Counted from the first letter of the stretch, positions 6,690-13,464 are shown. The stretch is DNA of 23,454 nt from Nitrospirota bacterium (GCA_015233265.1 JADFXZ010000003.1:7740-31193); one strand, 5' to 3'. Translations and numbers: made by a program. The notes: generated by a model not told the origin, from the letters alone.

Positions 6690-7181
6690 TTAGTAAAGAC
6701 ATGATGTAAGCGTCGCTACCCCGTCATACCTTGTATCTGTCGTAGAAGCTGCGGACGTGTTAGTTGTCGTCGAACGAAAGTACGTTCCGTTCATCGAATT
6801 TGGGTCTAATAAGAGATGTACATCTGCTACGAATAAGCTGGTTGCCGCAGTAGAAAAGCTCGCCGGTGCCGCGCCGTTAACTGTCAATGCCGCCTCTAAT
6901 ACTCCATTGGGGGTGCTCGCCGATACACCAGTTACGTTCGCCGCGCCGTTTGCAAGCACGATAGTCGATGCGCCGGTTGTCGTGTTGTAGATGGTTACTG
7001 TGCCCGTGAGCATAGTGTGGCCAAATCCTAAGTCGGTCGTCGTCAGCCTTACACCTTCGACGATGCCTGCGTTACCATCAGTGGCGACCCAACAATACGT
7101 CCCCGCCTGTGCGTGTGTGTTTACTATCAACACACTTGCCAACACCAACATCAGTACTGCTAAACCCTTTAGTACTTTCAT
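6690..7181 (-). CDS. Small secreted two-cysteine protein, paralogue 3 (family unknown)
   Basis: 163 residues. The signal peptide is MKVLKGLAVLMLVLASVLIV, with likely cleavage after AQA. The first conserved cysteine follows at once (GTYCWV). The mature part is rich in Thr, Ala, Ser and Val, contains GVRLTTTDLGFG, the signature D-V-H-L-L-L-D ... M-N-G-T-Y-F-R, and ends in LTSCLY with the second conserved cysteine. Ribosome site AGGAGGAC lies at plus 7186-7193. It is the first gene of the operon, about 90 bases downstream of a good promoter (7276-7304). The Thr/Ser-rich composition suits an extracellular or periplasmic protein. No known family recognised. Confidence 0.85.
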   Translation of the reverse strand: MKVLKGLAVLMLVLASVLIVNTHAQAGTYCWVATDGNAGIVEGVRLTTTDLGFGHTMLTGTVTIYNTTTGASTIVLANGAANVTGVSASTPNGVLEAALTVNGAAPASFSTAATSLFVADVHLLLDPNSMNGTYFRSTTTNTSAASTTDTRYDGVATLTSCLY

Positions 7182-7275
7182 CTAAGTCCTCCTGTTGTTT
7201 TCCGGCCTGCCGGCCGTTATTGTGAGTTAATTTCTATACCAGCCCTCCACTCATTGTGGATAGCAAAGCGTAGAC

Positions 7276-7304
7276 AGTATATCACCTTTTTAACATTAAG
7301 TAAA
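7276..7304 (-). promoter_or_regulatory. Promoter of the secreted-protein operon
   Basis: On the minus strand, -35 TTTACT (plus 7299-7304) and -10 TATACT (plus 7276-7281) with an ideal 17-base spacer. Predicted start is near 7269, leaving a leader of about 88 bases before the first ATG at 7181. Confidence 0.55.
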
Positions 7305-7387
7305 GCACTTTTTTTGCCATCATATTCACCGTTTTACCATAATGGCGCCGCTGACCTCTATTACGCTCTATAGCTTTTGTAACCTAC

Positions 7388-7531
7388 TTACTCATCACCT
7401 CCTGACACCTCAATGGCGCTTCCTGTGATCTCAATGACACTTCCTGTGACCGCCTTCCCGCTCCTTCCGTCCTGCGCGTTTGCCCTTCTCCAACTGCCAA
7501 GCCTCCTGTTACCACCAGGTCTTCTTCTCAT
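7388..7531 (-). CDS. Possible 47-aa small protein with internal TGS-x-IE repeats
   Basis: The minus-strand ORF starts MRRRPGGNRRLGSWRRANAQ and ends VTGSVIEITGSAIEVSGGDE. It has a very basic first third (eight Arg in 16 residues) and an acidic, beta-like tail built from a 21-base DNA repeat (plus 7409-7449). Its ATG lies about 20 bases downstream of an extended -10 promoter. Against it: there is no ribosome site and it is very short. Further downstream on the same strand a related IEVSGAI reading appears near 7330-7350, so this could be the decayed end of a longer repeat protein. I do not recognise it. Confidence 0.25.
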   Translation of the reverse strand: MRRRPGGNRRLGSWRRANAQDGRSGKAVTGSVIEITGSAIEVSGGDE

Positions 7532-7550
7532 TCTTCATTTCAATCGGCCT

Positions 7551-7559
7551 ATTATAACA
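7551..7559 (-). promoter_or_regulatory. Extended -10 promoter element
   Basis: On the minus strand this reads TG-T-TATAAT, a perfect extended -10 element. Only a poor -35 (TTGCTT, plus 7573-7578, spacer 16) precedes it. It would transcribe towards the possible 47-aa ORF and the secreted-protein operon. Confidence 0.4.
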
Positions 7560-7622
7560 TACTTTTTAAAAAAAGCAACATTTATTTTGTGTATATTAAA
7601 AATTTATTTTGTCAGCTTGTGA

Positions 7623-7647
7623 TGGCTGAATTATACATGGTCAGCCA
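7623..7647. promoter_or_regulatory. Inverted repeat upstream of the nfeD promoter
   Basis: TGGCTGA (7623-7629) and TCAGCCA (7641-7647), a perfect 7-base inverted repeat with 11 bases between, ending 18 bases before the nfeD -35. It could be an operator or an RNA hairpin; no T tract follows it. Confidence 0.35.
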
Positions 7648-7664
7648 CAGACGTAACAATATAT

Positions 7665-7692
7665 TTGATACCAAAATTTAGTCGGATAATAT
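7665..7692 (+). promoter_or_regulatory. Probable nfeD promoter
   Basis: -35 TTGATA (7665-7670), -10 TAATAT (7687-7692), spacer 16. It gives a short leader before the ATG at 7726. Confidence 0.4.
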
Positions 7693-7725
7693 ATAATTAA
7701 CCGATAACTAATAGGCCAGGCAGAA

Positions 7726-9063
7726 ATGCTTTTTGAAACCAGCGAGGATAAAGCAATCAACCCAAATACTATGACTAAGGCGGCAGTGCGATACCTGATA
7801 GTTGTGCTGGCAGTCATGCTCTGCGGCGTATCAGGTGTATTTGCCAGCCATGGAAAAGTCGTCAACATTATTAAGATAAGCGGCGCCATAGGCCCGGTGT
7901 CGCAGGAGTATCTCGCTAGGGCAATTGACAAGGCCGCCGATTCGGCTGCATTGATAATTGAGCTTGACACACCTGGCGGTCTGGACACATCCATGAGGTC
8001 TATGGTTAAGGCTATAAACGGCAGTAAAACGCCGGTTGTCGTCTATGTATCGCCCTCTGGGGGGCGCGCGGCATCTGCCGGTGTATTTATCACGATGGCC
8101 GCCCATATAGCTGCTATGTCGCCGTGGACAAACATCGGGGCAGCTCACCCTGTCTCACTCACTGGGAAGATGGATGGGCAATCCGCCCAAAAGGCTGAAA
8201 ACGACGCTGCGGCCTTTATTAAATCTATTGCCACAACGCGTGGTAGAAACGCGGCATGGGCCGTGGAGGCCGTAAGGAAAAGCGTTTCCCTGACGGCTGA
8301 TGAGGCCCTTAAACAGGGTGTCATTGACTTTACTGCCAGTGACCTCTTTGAACTCCTAAAGAAAATCGACGGCAGACAAGTACACTTTGACGACAACTCC
8401 ACCGTAATTGTCAACACCGCAAAGGCAGCAGTTGTAACTGACGAGATGGGATGGCGCCTGAGCATATTAAGCCTGATCTCCGACCCCAACGTTGCCTATG
8501 TATTAATGTTGATAGGGATGTATGGCCTGTTTTTTGAGCTGTCAAATCCGGGGGCGGTGTTTCCATGCATCGCAGGTGCGATTTCTCTGATTGTCGCGTT
8601 TTACGCGTTTCAGACGCTGCCCGTAAATTACGCGGGATTGCTCCTGATCGTGCTTGCCATTGCCATGTTTATATTAGAACTAAAAGTTATATCCCACGGG
8701 GCGCTGACTATAGGAGGGATAATCTCGATGACCATTGGCTCATTAATGCTCTTTAAAGAATCGTCGCCGTTTTTTACACTATCCTTGTATATAATTGCCA
8801 TATCGGTTATAGTAACGGTAGTGTTTTTAAGCGTAATTGTGGGGCTTTCGTATAAGGCGTACAAGACAAGGCCGGTCACAGGTGTGGATGGTATTATTGG
8901 CGCAGTGGGCACGGCGGTGCAAGCCATAGACAAAGACAGGGGAATGGTCATGCTCAGCGGGGCGCTCTGGCAGTGCAGAAGCGACGTAACAATAGAAAAG
9001 GACGTGGAGGGCACTGTCGTAGAGGTAACAGGACTCAGGCTTAAGGTAAAGCCTGTATTATAA
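7726..9063 (+). CDS. NfeD-type membrane-bound ClpP-class serine protease (long form)
   Basis: 445 residues. A signal peptide or N-terminal anchor (about 20-40) precedes a periplasmic ClpP/SPPA-like serine protease domain (about 45-235) with LIIELDTPGGLDTSM and the nucleophile motif GGRAASAG (Ser117). The K-A-E-N-D segment (about 156) probably supplies the dyad Lys, as in archaeal PH1510. Several transmembrane helices follow (about 255-375, beginning VAYVLMLIGMYGLFFELSNPG), then a C-terminal OB-fold NfeD domain (about 385-445, GIIGAVGTAV ... EGTVVEVTGL). The long NfeD form cleaves partner stomatins in archaea, and a slipin gene follows here by 57 bases, the classic pairing. The start may instead be ATG 7771 (MTKAAVRYL), which leaves a cleaner signal peptide; neither has a strong ribosome site. 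Confidence 0.93.
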   Translation: MLFETSEDKAINPNTMTKAAVRYLIVVLAVMLCGVSGVFASHGKVVNIIKISGAIGPVSQEYLARAIDKAADSAALIIELDTPGGLDTSMRSMVKAINGSKTPVVVYVSPSGGRAASAGVFITMAAHIAAMSPWTNIGAAHPVSLTGKMDGQSAQKAENDAAAFIKSIATTRGRNAAWAVEAVRKSVSLTADEALKQGVIDFTASDLFELLKKIDGRQVHFDDNSTVIVNTAKAAVVTDEMGWRLSILSLISDPNVAYVLMLIGMYGLFFELSNPGAVFPCIAGAISLIVAFYAFQTLPVNYAGLLLIVLAIAMFILELKVISHGALTIGGIISMTIGSLMLFKESSPFFTLSLYIIAISVIVTVVFLSVIVGLSYKAYKTRPVTGVDGIIGAVGTAVQAIDKDRGMVMLSGALWQCRSDVTIEKDVEGTVVEVTGLRLKVKPVL

Positions 9064-9120
9064 ATCATGGAAGCTGTACTTCTGCATTTAATCAAAAGCA
9101 GCTTAGGGAGGGTTATTGAA

Positions 9121-9879
9121 ATGATAACAGGCTCATCGGGTTTATTTGTGCTGATGTTGATAGTGTTTTTCTTATGGAGCGCCGTAAAAATTCTAAACGA
9201 ATACGAAAGGGGCGTTGTGTTTCGCCTAGGCAGGGTAATTCCCGTTAAAGGCCCCGGACTGGTGATAATCCTGCCCGGTGTAGACAAGCTCGTCAGAATC
9301 AGCCTGCGGACAATCACGATGGATGTGCCGTCACAGGACGTGATAACACGAGATAACGTATCGGTTAAAGTAAACGCGGTTGTATATTTCAAGGTAATAG
9401 ACCCTATAAAGGCGGTAACTGAGATAGAGGATTATTACTTTGCCACAAGCCAGATTGCCCAGACTACGCTGCGAAGCGTCCTGGGGCAGGGGCATCTAGA
9501 TGACCTGTTGTCAAAGAGAGATGAGATAAACGTCGATCTTCAGCGCATAATAGACGCCCAGACTGAGCCGTGGGGGATTAAGGTCACCGCAGTGGAGACG
9601 AAAAATGTAGATTTGCCGGTTGAGATGCAGAGGGCCATTGCAAAGCAGGCCGAGGCCGAGCGGGAAAGAAGGGCAAAAGTCATCCACGCCGAAGGCGAAC
9701 TTCAAGCATCGGAAAAGCTCACCGAGGCGGCAAAGACACTCTCTGCCGTGCCCTCAGCCTTGCAACTGAGATACCTCCAAACCCTGTCTGAGATATCGGT
9801 GGAGAAAAACTCTACAATCATATTCCCGCTGCCAATTGAGCTTATCAGACCGTTTCTTACAAATATCTCTGATAAGTGA
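9121..9879 (+). CDS. SPFH/band 7 family slipin (stomatin-like)
   Basis: Membrane scaffold protein, usually partner and substrate of NfeD proteases. One N-terminal membrane helix (SGLFVLMLIVFFLWSAVKIL) is followed by the SPFH domain starting NEYERGVVFRLGRV. Hallmarks are PGLVIILPGVDKLVRISLRT, the SQDVITRDNVSVKVNAVVYF strand pair, TTLRSVLGQGHLDDLLSKRD, and an Ala/Glu-rich coiled coil (MQRAIAKQAEAERERRAKVI) leading to the C-terminal oligomerisation segment. I choose ATG 9121 (252 aa) because AGGGAGG lies just upstream at about 9106-9112. An in-frame ATG at 9067 would give 270 aa but has no ribosome site. It probably shares a transcript with nfeD and perhaps with the activator gene 43 bases downstream. 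Confidence 0.93.
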   Translation: MITGSSGLFVLMLIVFFLWSAVKILNEYERGVVFRLGRVIPVKGPGLVIILPGVDKLVRISLRTITMDVPSQDVITRDNVSVKVNAVVYFKVIDPIKAVTEIEDYYFATSQIAQTTLRSVLGQGHLDDLLSKRDEINVDLQRIIDAQTEPWGIKVTAVETKNVDLPVEMQRAIAKQAEAERERRAKVIHAEGELQASEKLTEAAKTLSAVPSALQLRYLQTLSEISVEKNSTIIFPLPIELIRPFLTNISDK

Positions 9880-9922
9880 CAGGCGGTGCTGTGGAAAAGA
9901 TGCGATACTGGTGGGATGATAA

Positions 9923-11353
9923 ATGGCATGTGCTGACCTCAGTGGACTGTCATTACTTATAGTCGGTGGAGGCCGGGATGCCTTTACCGACATCGAAGAG
10001 GCGTTTAAGGGACACGGCGGTGTAGTGTTTCGTGTAGAGAACATTGATGACGCACTGGATTTTGCCGCCCGCAAGGCGGTTGACGTAATTGTCGCCGATG
10101 CCGGCCTTAGATTTGACTCAACGACAGTACAACTGATAGATTCATTATCAGCTCAGGCCGTAGTTTATCTTGCCACTGAGGGGGCAGGCGCGCAAGGAGC
10201 CGAACTATTTACCCCCTGTGTTGAGGACTACATAGATAAGCATACAGACCCGCTGCGATTTATCCAAATGGTCGAGGCACGGCTCGTCAAACACGATGTC
10301 GGCAGCACTGCCCTTACTGTTACAGACCCGCTGATTAATAAACTAAGGCCATATTTTTTATTTCGGTCGCCTGCCATGCGCGCCGCGCTTGAGAACCTGC
10401 CCTCAGTTGCCGCCTCAAATCAAACAGTGCTGATTTCTGGTGAGACCGGCTCTGGAAAAGAAATCGTAGCGCGGGCGATTCACGTATTAAGCAAACGGGC
10501 GGGCGGGCCGTTTATGGCTGTTAACTGCGGGGCTATCCCCGAGGGACTTATCGAAGGCGAACTCTTTGGGCACGAAAAGGGGGCATTTACCGGGGCGGCA
10601 AAGATGAGAAAGGGGAAGTTCGAGGCCGCAAATAACGGCACACTTTTTTTAGACGAAATTGGCGACATGCCACTTCTGCTACAGGTGCGCCTCCTGCGAG
10701 TCCTCGAAGAGCGCCACATTTACCGCGTCGGCGGCGAACGCCCAATACCGATTAATGTGCGAGTTATTGCCGCCACAAGAGTCGGCCTCAAGCAGGCGGT
10801 TGCCGATGGTCTATTTCGCGAAGACCTGTACTACCGTCTTAATATCCTGAGAATCCATCTGCCCCCGCTGCGACAGCGCGTAGAGGATATTGCCTATCTG
10901 GCGTTTCACTTCTTGGGAAGGGCATTTAACGAGATGGCCGTTGCCCCGCCATATCCTCCCCTGTCGCCGGCCTCCATAGACCTCATTGAGGGGCTTCCCT
11001 GGAGGGGCAATGTCCGCGAGCTTAGAAACGTTATGACCAGGGTTGCAACCCTCCTGCCGCGCGGCACAAAGCAGGTGCTGCCCATACATGTCACACCGCA
11101 TCTCGAAGACACTGACCCTCAGCCCAGTATTATAGAACACGGCATGGGACATGGCGGCAGCATAATTGACGAAAGGAACACCGGCGCGATATATATCCCC
11201 ATCGGCACAGCTCTCGATGACGCCGAGGATATAATTATAAGAGAAACACTGCGGCACACCGGCAACAACCGCACGAAAACAGCGAAAATCCTCAAAATGG
11301 GGATACGTACGCTGCGGCGCAAACTCCACGAAAGCGGCCAAAATGACCTATAG
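9923..11353 (+). CDS. Sigma-54-dependent transcriptional activator with degenerate receiver domain
   Basis: 476 residues in NtrC-like order. An N-terminal receiver-like domain (about 8-120) has Asp59 (VIVADAG), Thr85 and Lys106 at plausible positions, but the acidic pair that holds Mg is replaced by Gly-Gly-Gly (15-17), so normal phosphorylation is doubtful. The AAA+ domain (about 140-380) has Walker A GETGSGKE (173-180), the sigma-54-contacting GAFTGA loop (220-225), Walker B LFLDEIGD (241-248) and FREDLYYRLN (298-307). A Fis-type helix-turn-helix ends the protein (NRTKTAKILKMGIRTLRRKL). The gene ends inside the first of two palindromes in front of a sigma-54 promoter for hsp20 genes, so that operon is the likely target. 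No sensor kinase gene is adjacent. Ribosome site weak. Confidence 0.93.
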   Translation: MACADLSGLSLLIVGGGRDAFTDIEEAFKGHGGVVFRVENIDDALDFAARKAVDVIVADAGLRFDSTTVQLIDSLSAQAVVYLATEGAGAQGAELFTPCVEDYIDKHTDPLRFIQMVEARLVKHDVGSTALTVTDPLINKLRPYFLFRSPAMRAALENLPSVAASNQTVLISGETGSGKEIVARAIHVLSKRAGGPFMAVNCGAIPEGLIEGELFGHEKGAFTGAAKMRKGKFEAANNGTLFLDEIGDMPLLLQVRLLRVLEERHIYRVGGERPIPINVRVIAATRVGLKQAVADGLFREDLYYRLNILRIHLPPLRQRVEDIAYLAFHFLGRAFNEMAVAPPYPPLSPASIDLIEGLPWRGNVRELRNVMTRVATLLPRGTKQVLPIHVTPHLEDTDPQPSIIEHGMGHGGSIIDERNTGAIYIPIGTALDDAEDIIIRETLRHTGNNRTKTAKILKMGIRTLRRKLHESGQNDL

Positions 11354-11368
11354 GCCATTATGGCCTAT
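11350..11368. promoter_or_regulatory. Palindromic upstream activator site 1
   Basis: ATAGGCCATTATGGCCTAT is a perfect dyad (9 + 1 + 9) overlapping the activator's stop codon. Its 15-base core matches site 2 at 14 positions. It is centred about 144 bases upstream of the -24 GG. With a one-base centre it cannot form a sensible terminator hairpin, so a protein-binding site is more likely. Confidence 0.6.
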
Positions 11369-11420
11369 CATGAAATTTCTCCTATAGACTCGCTTCATAT
11401 GCGGAATTTCAGCTTGGCAG

Positions 11421-11437
11421 TAGGCCATTTTGGCCTC
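11421..11437. promoter_or_regulatory. Palindromic upstream activator site 2
   Basis: The AGGCCATTTTGGCCT core (11422-11436) is the second copy of the same dyad, exactly 70 bases from site 1 and centred about 74 bases upstream of the -24 GG. Both distances lie in the normal range for sigma-54 activator sites. Confidence 0.6.
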
Positions 11438-11501
11438 TCGCGTTTACAATCCTTTTATTCGAACTCCCCGTAACTCCTTGTATTTAATTAGTTTTATCTT
11501 C

Positions 11502-11517
11502 TGGCACGGCATTTGCT
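11502..11517 (+). promoter_or_regulatory. Sigma-54 (-24/-12) promoter of the hsp20 operon
   Basis: TGGCACG (11502-11508), four bases, then TTGCT (11513-11517). This is a full match to the TGGCACG-N4-TTGCW consensus, with GG and GC correctly 12 bases apart. Predicted transcription start is near 11529, giving a leader of about 60 bases before the first hsp20 ATG. Confidence 0.85.
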
Positions 11518-11589
11518 TTATATATGTATATGAGCATAAACGGGGTTGTAAACTCCGATAAAATAATATAAGGCAGGAGGTAAGCTAAA

Positions 11590-12072
11590 ATGTTACTTTC
11601 AGATCTGGCAGGACTGACAAGGGGTGGCTTAACAGGCGGCCCGTACAGGTGGCATGGGATTAGTTCCGTTCAAAACAGGCTGAAACAGATGCAGGACGAG
11701 ATGCAGGGCATGCTTTCTGGGTTTACGGAGCGTCAGCTCAGGCAGTACCCGGCGATTAACCTGTGGACAAGCGAAGAGGGAGTCCTCGTCAGCGCAGAGC
11801 TGCCGGGGGTCAACGCAGACGACCTTGACATCACGGTAGTGGGCAGGACGCTGACTCTCAAGGGCACACGCAAAGCGCAAGAGCCCAATGAGACCGATGA
11901 CTGCTGCCATCGCAGGGAGTGCCGCTATGGGACATTCGCTAGGGCAATTGAGCTGCCGTATGAGGTAGAGGGCGCTAAGGTCAGCGCAAAGTTTGACAAG
12001 GGCGTCCTGACATTAACTCTTCCTCGGGCAGAGGCTGACAAACCCAGAAAAATAAATATCACTTCAAACTAA
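11590..12072 (+). CDS. Small heat-shock protein, Hsp20/alpha-crystallin family (first of three)
   Basis: 160-residue ATP-independent holdase chaperone. A variable N-terminal arm (about 1-50, Met/Gln-rich coil NRLKQMQDEMQGM) precedes the alpha-crystallin domain (about 52-155). That domain has PAINLWTSEEGVLVSAELPG, the loop CRYGTFARAIELP and the closing GVLTLTLP motif. A short C-terminal tail, KINITSN, carries an I-x-I-type motif, the element that docks neighbouring dimers. A CCHRREC cluster in the beta5-beta6 loop region is unusual and could be redox- or metal-sensitive; that is inference. AGGAGGT ribosome site just upstream. First gene after the sigma-54 promoter and 14 bases ahead of the next hsp20. 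Confidence 0.95.
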   Translation: MLLSDLAGLTRGGLTGGPYRWHGISSVQNRLKQMQDEMQGMLSGFTERQLRQYPAINLWTSEEGVLVSAELPGVNADDLDITVVGRTLTLKGTRKAQEPNETDDCCHRRECRYGTFARAIELPYEVEGAKVSAKFDKGVLTLTLPRAEADKPRKINITSN

Positions 12073-12086
12073 GGAGGGACTCAAAG

Positions 12087-12488
12087 ATGGCTGATACTGT
12101 AGATATCGAAAAGAAAGAGGCTCAGACTACTGATGGCACAGAGCACACAAGAGAGGTAAAGGTCTATCACCCGGCTGTAGACATAGTGGAAAAGGAAAAG
12201 GAGATACTGTTAACGGCGGACATGCCGGGCGTGGATGATAAGTCAATCGACATCACGCTTGACAAGAACGTGCTGACCATATACGGCAAGGTTGACCCTA
12301 ATGTGCCGCAGCAATACCAGGCCTCGTATGTGGAGTATGGGATAGGCGATTACCGGCGGAGCTTCACGCTCTCAGAGGAGATAGACAGACAGCGCATAGA
12401 GGCAACCGTGAAAAACGGGGTATTGAAGCTAGTGCTGCCAAAGGCCGAGGCGGCAAAGGCGAAAAAGATAGAAGTCAGGGCGGCCTAA
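12087..12488 (+). CDS. Small heat-shock protein, Hsp20 family (second of three, short type)
   Basis: 133 residues. The N-terminal region is short, charged and Thr/Glu/Lys-rich (MADTVDIEKKEAQTTDGTEH), without the aromatic residues common in oligomer-forming arms. The alpha-crystallin domain covers about 28-125: VYHPAVDIVEKEKEILLTAD, MPGVDDKSIDITLDKNVLTI, YGIGDYRRSFTLSEEIDRQR and GVLKLVLPK. It ends KKIEVRAA. AAGGAGGGACT ribosome site. It resembles the class of short Hsp20 that lacks the N-terminal arm and so may pair with another sHSP rather than form large oligomers itself; the operon setting supports that idea but does not prove it. Confidence 0.95.
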   Translation: MADTVDIEKKEAQTTDGTEHTREVKVYHPAVDIVEKEKEILLTADMPGVDDKSIDITLDKNVLTIYGKVDPNVPQQYQASYVEYGIGDYRRSFTLSEEIDRQRIEATVKNGVLKLVLPKAEAAKAKKIEVRAA

Positions 12489-12531
12489 GAAAAGCCCTGG
12501 GAAATAGCCAGATAAACCGGAGGTGAGCGAT

Positions 12532-13029
12532 ATGAAATTCAAAGACCTTATACCGTGGGGAACTGCAAGGGGCAGTGTGGCGGTCAAGCACGGCGACAAT
12601 GACCCATTCACTGCTTTACAGCGTCAGATAAACGATGTGTTTAACGGGTTTTTTAGGGGATTTGACATGGAGCCGTTTTGGGGCGGCGGCATAGGGTTTA
12701 ACCCCTCTGTCAACGTGCTGGAGACAGACAAGGAGATAACGGTAACGGCAGAGCTGCCCGGCATGGATGAGCATGACCTTGACGTTACACTAACGAAAGA
12801 CATGCTGAGCCTCAAGGGACAAAAGAAGGCAGAGAAAGAGGACAAGGGGACTAACTACTATCACATGGAGCGCTCCTACGGGTCATTTGTCAGGTCAATA
12901 CCGCTTCCGTGCGAGGTAGACGACGCTAAAGTAGAAGCTGAATTCAAAAAGGGAATCCTGACGATAAAACTGCCCAAGTCACCGGAGGCGGTGAAAGACA
13001 CCAAGAAGGTACAGATAAAGGCGGGATAA
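12532..13029 (+). CDS. Small heat-shock protein, Hsp20 family (third of three)
   Basis: 165 residues from ATG 12532. A GTG nine bases earlier is in frame, but it overlaps the GGAGGT ribosome site, which is correctly spaced only for the ATG. The aromatic-rich N-terminal arm (ALQRQINDVFNGFFRGFDME and PFWGG) is typical of oligomer-forming Hsp20. The alpha-crystallin domain spans about 55-155: NPSVNVLETDKEITVTAELP, GMDEHDLDVTLTKDMLSLKG, YYHMERSYGSFVRSIPLP and GILTIKLP. The C-terminal VQIKAG carries the V/I-x-I motif. It closes the operon; a G/C-rich hairpin follows at 13055-13077. Confidence 0.95.
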   Translation: MKFKDLIPWGTARGSVAVKHGDNDPFTALQRQINDVFNGFFRGFDMEPFWGGGIGFNPSVNVLETDKEITVTAELPGMDEHDLDVTLTKDMLSLKGQKKAEKEDKGTNYYHMERSYGSFVRSIPLPCEVDDAKVEAEFKKGILTIKLPKSPEAVKDTKKVQIKAG

Positions 13030-13054
13030 CCGCGGCACCTGCCGCCTGTCAATG

Positions 13055-13077
13055 CGGGGAAGGCCATCCCTTCCCCG
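13055..13077. terminator. Hairpin between the convergent hsp20 operon and dsrE-like gene
   Basis: CGGGGAAGG and CCTTCCCCG pair perfectly with a five-base loop. No T run follows on either strand, so termination would need help; it is the only such structure between the two convergent transcripts. Confidence 0.45.
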
Positions 13078-13089
13078 TCACACTACTGC

Positions 13090-13464
13090 CTAAAACGTCA
13101 GCCCCTGCCGCTCAAGGAGCATTTCACCGAGAAACGTCCCCGGCTTTATCTCAGAGTTGGGGATTAATTCAGCCTTATCAAGTCCATAGTGCTTAACGCA
13201 CGAGGCGCAGATATAAAACTTCGCGTCAAGGTCTTCGGAAAGCGTCGTTAATAGATCTGAAACCGGCGAGAATTGGTCCTTATTTTGCCAGATAAGGGTC
13301 TCGGCAAAGCCTTTCTTAGCCAAGAGAACCGCCTTATCCATAAGAAAAAAGTCCAACTTCGTATCAAATGCCTTCATATTGACGGCAAGCTGCAACGCCC
13401 CGGCCACAACATCCGGGCTATCGAATGAATGAGTGATGATGAATACAAACTTCTTTTCTTCCAT
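13090..13464 (-). CDS. DsrE/DsrF-like small sulfur-relay family protein
   Basis: 124 residues, cytoplasmic, with the DsrE-like Rossmann-type pattern: FVFIITHSFDSPDVVAGALQ, LAVNMKAFDTKLDFFLMDKA, then a Cys-containing segment FYICASCVKHYGL in which the Cys pair spaced by two residues is in the position where DsrE-family proteins carry a reactive Cys. The family transfers sulfur or acts in redox regulation; which applies here cannot be read from sequence. AAGGAGGTC ribosome site just upstream of the ATG. It stands alone, convergent with the hsp20 operon and 154 bases downstream of lptD on the minus strand. No dsrAB, tusBCD or similar genes are adjacent. Confidence 0.8.
   Translation of the reverse strand: MEEKKFVFIITHSFDSPDVVAGALQLAVNMKAFDTKLDFFLMDKAVLLAKKGFAETLIWQNKDQFSPVSDLLTTLSEDLDAKFYICASCVKHYGLDKAELIPNSEIKPGTFLGEMLLERQGLTF

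Larger units (their letters stand above)
7182..7725. other. Divergent intergenic region with several promoters and a 21-base tandem repeat
   Basis: 544 bases between the minus-strand secreted-protein operon and the plus-strand nfeD gene. It holds two minus-strand promoters (7276-7304 and 7551-7559), a possible 47-aa minus-strand ORF (7388-7531), a hairpin (7623-7647) and the plus-strand nfeD promoter (7665-7692). A longer plus-strand reading frame here has no ribosome site and is ignored. Confidence 0.6.

Noticed and set aside
7413..7622. 69-codon plus-strand hydrophobic frame
   Set aside because: No ribosome site; its Leu/Pro pattern is produced by the 21-base tandem repeat and T-rich DNA read on the other strand.
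8628..9392. 254-codon open frame on the minus strand opposite nfeD and slipin
   Set aside because: Antisense to two clear family members; Thr/Ser/Ile-rich low-information translation, no ribosome site.
10811..11341. 176-codon minus-strand frame opposite the activator
   Set aside because: Antisense shadow of a conserved AAA+ gene; no supporting signal.
11350..11368. First palindrome as the activator gene's terminator
   Set aside because: A one-base centre cannot form a workable hairpin loop, no T run follows, and a second near-identical dyad occurs 70 bases on.
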